Shown here: one piece after another, positions 5,728-5,912 of the stretch | Position numbering within the stretch: position 1 is the stretch's first letter | How the letters are laid out: each line of letters opens with the position of its first letter | Source of the DNA: Anaerolineae bacterium | Lineage (GTDB): Bacteria > Chloroflexota > Anaerolineae > Anaerolineales > Villigracilaceae | Assembly: GCA_003141915.1 (NCBI GenBank) | Contig: PLNY01000259.1 | Span: 8,598 to 14,509, forward strand | DNA length: 5,912 bases | Direction of reading: 5' to 3' | Position numbers and translations under genes: made by a program | Notes under the pieces: model-generated | The model's database searches: none | What the model was told of the DNA's origin: nothing | What the model saw: the letters and a program-made list of their open reading frames with translations, nothing else

Positions 5728-5912
5728 ATGGATGAGCAAACTTATATTGGCGAGGAACTCGATCTTTTTGCCGAAGCCATTAATTGGAAGCTATACTTTT
5801 CCTCCATAATCCAGCCATATCTGGGAAAGCGGGTCCTGGAGGTGGGCGCAGGATTAGGCGCAACCACTCAAGTTCTCTGTCGAGGGACCGAATTTGAATG
5901 GATTTGTCTTGA
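5728..5912 (+). CDS. Class I SAM-dependent methyltransferase (N-terminal fragment)
   Basis: The reading frame opens at the ATG at 5728, 2 nt after the GT2 stop, and runs off the right edge after 61 complete codons. It contains ELDLFAEAINWKLYF (10-24) and the SAM-binding motif I VLEVGAGLGATT (36-47), where E38 and the G-x-G-x-G run are intact. The stretch before motif I is common in bacterial methyltransferases found beside GT2 genes in surface-glycan regions. The ATG is preceded directly by AAGG, too close for normal pairing, with GAAAGG (5711-5716) further upstream as the more likely ribosome site. The near-contact with the GT2 gene means the two are co-transcribed. The substrate is not determinable from this fragment; modification of a sugar or lipid-linked glycan is only suggested by the neighbour. 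Confidence 0.8.
   Translation, partial: MDEQTYIGEELDLFAEAINWKLYFSSIIQPYLGKRVLEVGAGLGATTQVLCRGTEFEWICL

Overview
The window looks like an ordinary bacterial chromosome segment of moderate GC, with seven genes that I can name at family level, a gene end on the left edge and a gene start on the right edge. Gene content (a menaquinone tail-and-methyl module without ubiquinone genes, a MOFRL-type glycerate kinase, a lone CoxM-like FAD protein, and GT-C/GT2 glycosyltransferases) and overall protein style suggest a Chloroflexota bacterium, most likely class Anaerolineae. This is inference from resemblance; no rRNA or marker gene is present to prove it.

Layout: (1) 1-186, + strand, the C-terminal end of a glycerate 2-kinase. 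(2) 181-1077, - strand, menA, converging on the kinase; the two genes share the palindrome TTATAA as their last Leu codon and stop. (3) 1078-1141, a short divergent intergenic region with a -10-like box for each direction. (4) 1142-1852, ubiE/menG, followed after 1 nt by (5) 1854-2336, a hotdog-fold thioesterase; these two are surely co-transcribed. (6) 2416-3897, a large polytopic membrane protein of GT-C glycosyltransferase type, with an extended -10 promoter so close to the ATG that the mRNA should be leaderless. (7) 3986-4723, a short CoxM-like FAD-binding protein with no molybdenum or iron-sulfur partner in view. (8) 4760-5725, a GT2 polyprenyl-phosphate-sugar synthase-like glycosyltransferase with two C-terminal membrane helices. 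(9) 5728-5912, the start of a class I SAM methyltransferase, 2 nt after the GT2 gene.

How the genes fit together: MenA prenylates 1,4-dihydroxy-2-naphthoate and UbiE/MenG methylates the product to menaquinone. The thioesterase translated directly behind ubiE is a reasonable candidate for the preceding step, hydrolysis of 1,4-dihydroxy-2-naphthoyl-CoA, so 181-2336 may carry the last three steps of menaquinone synthesis. The right half looks like the edge of a surface-glycan or glycolipid region: GT2 would charge a polyprenyl carrier in the cytoplasm and a GT-C enzyme could use that donor outside, although the FAD gene lies between them.

I see no CRISPR array, RNA gene, insertion sequence, or clearly new system. 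The points most worth a second look are the thioesterase as a MenI candidate, the orphan and trimmed FAD protein, the uncharacterised GT-C protein with its leaderless promoter, and the shared palindromic stop.
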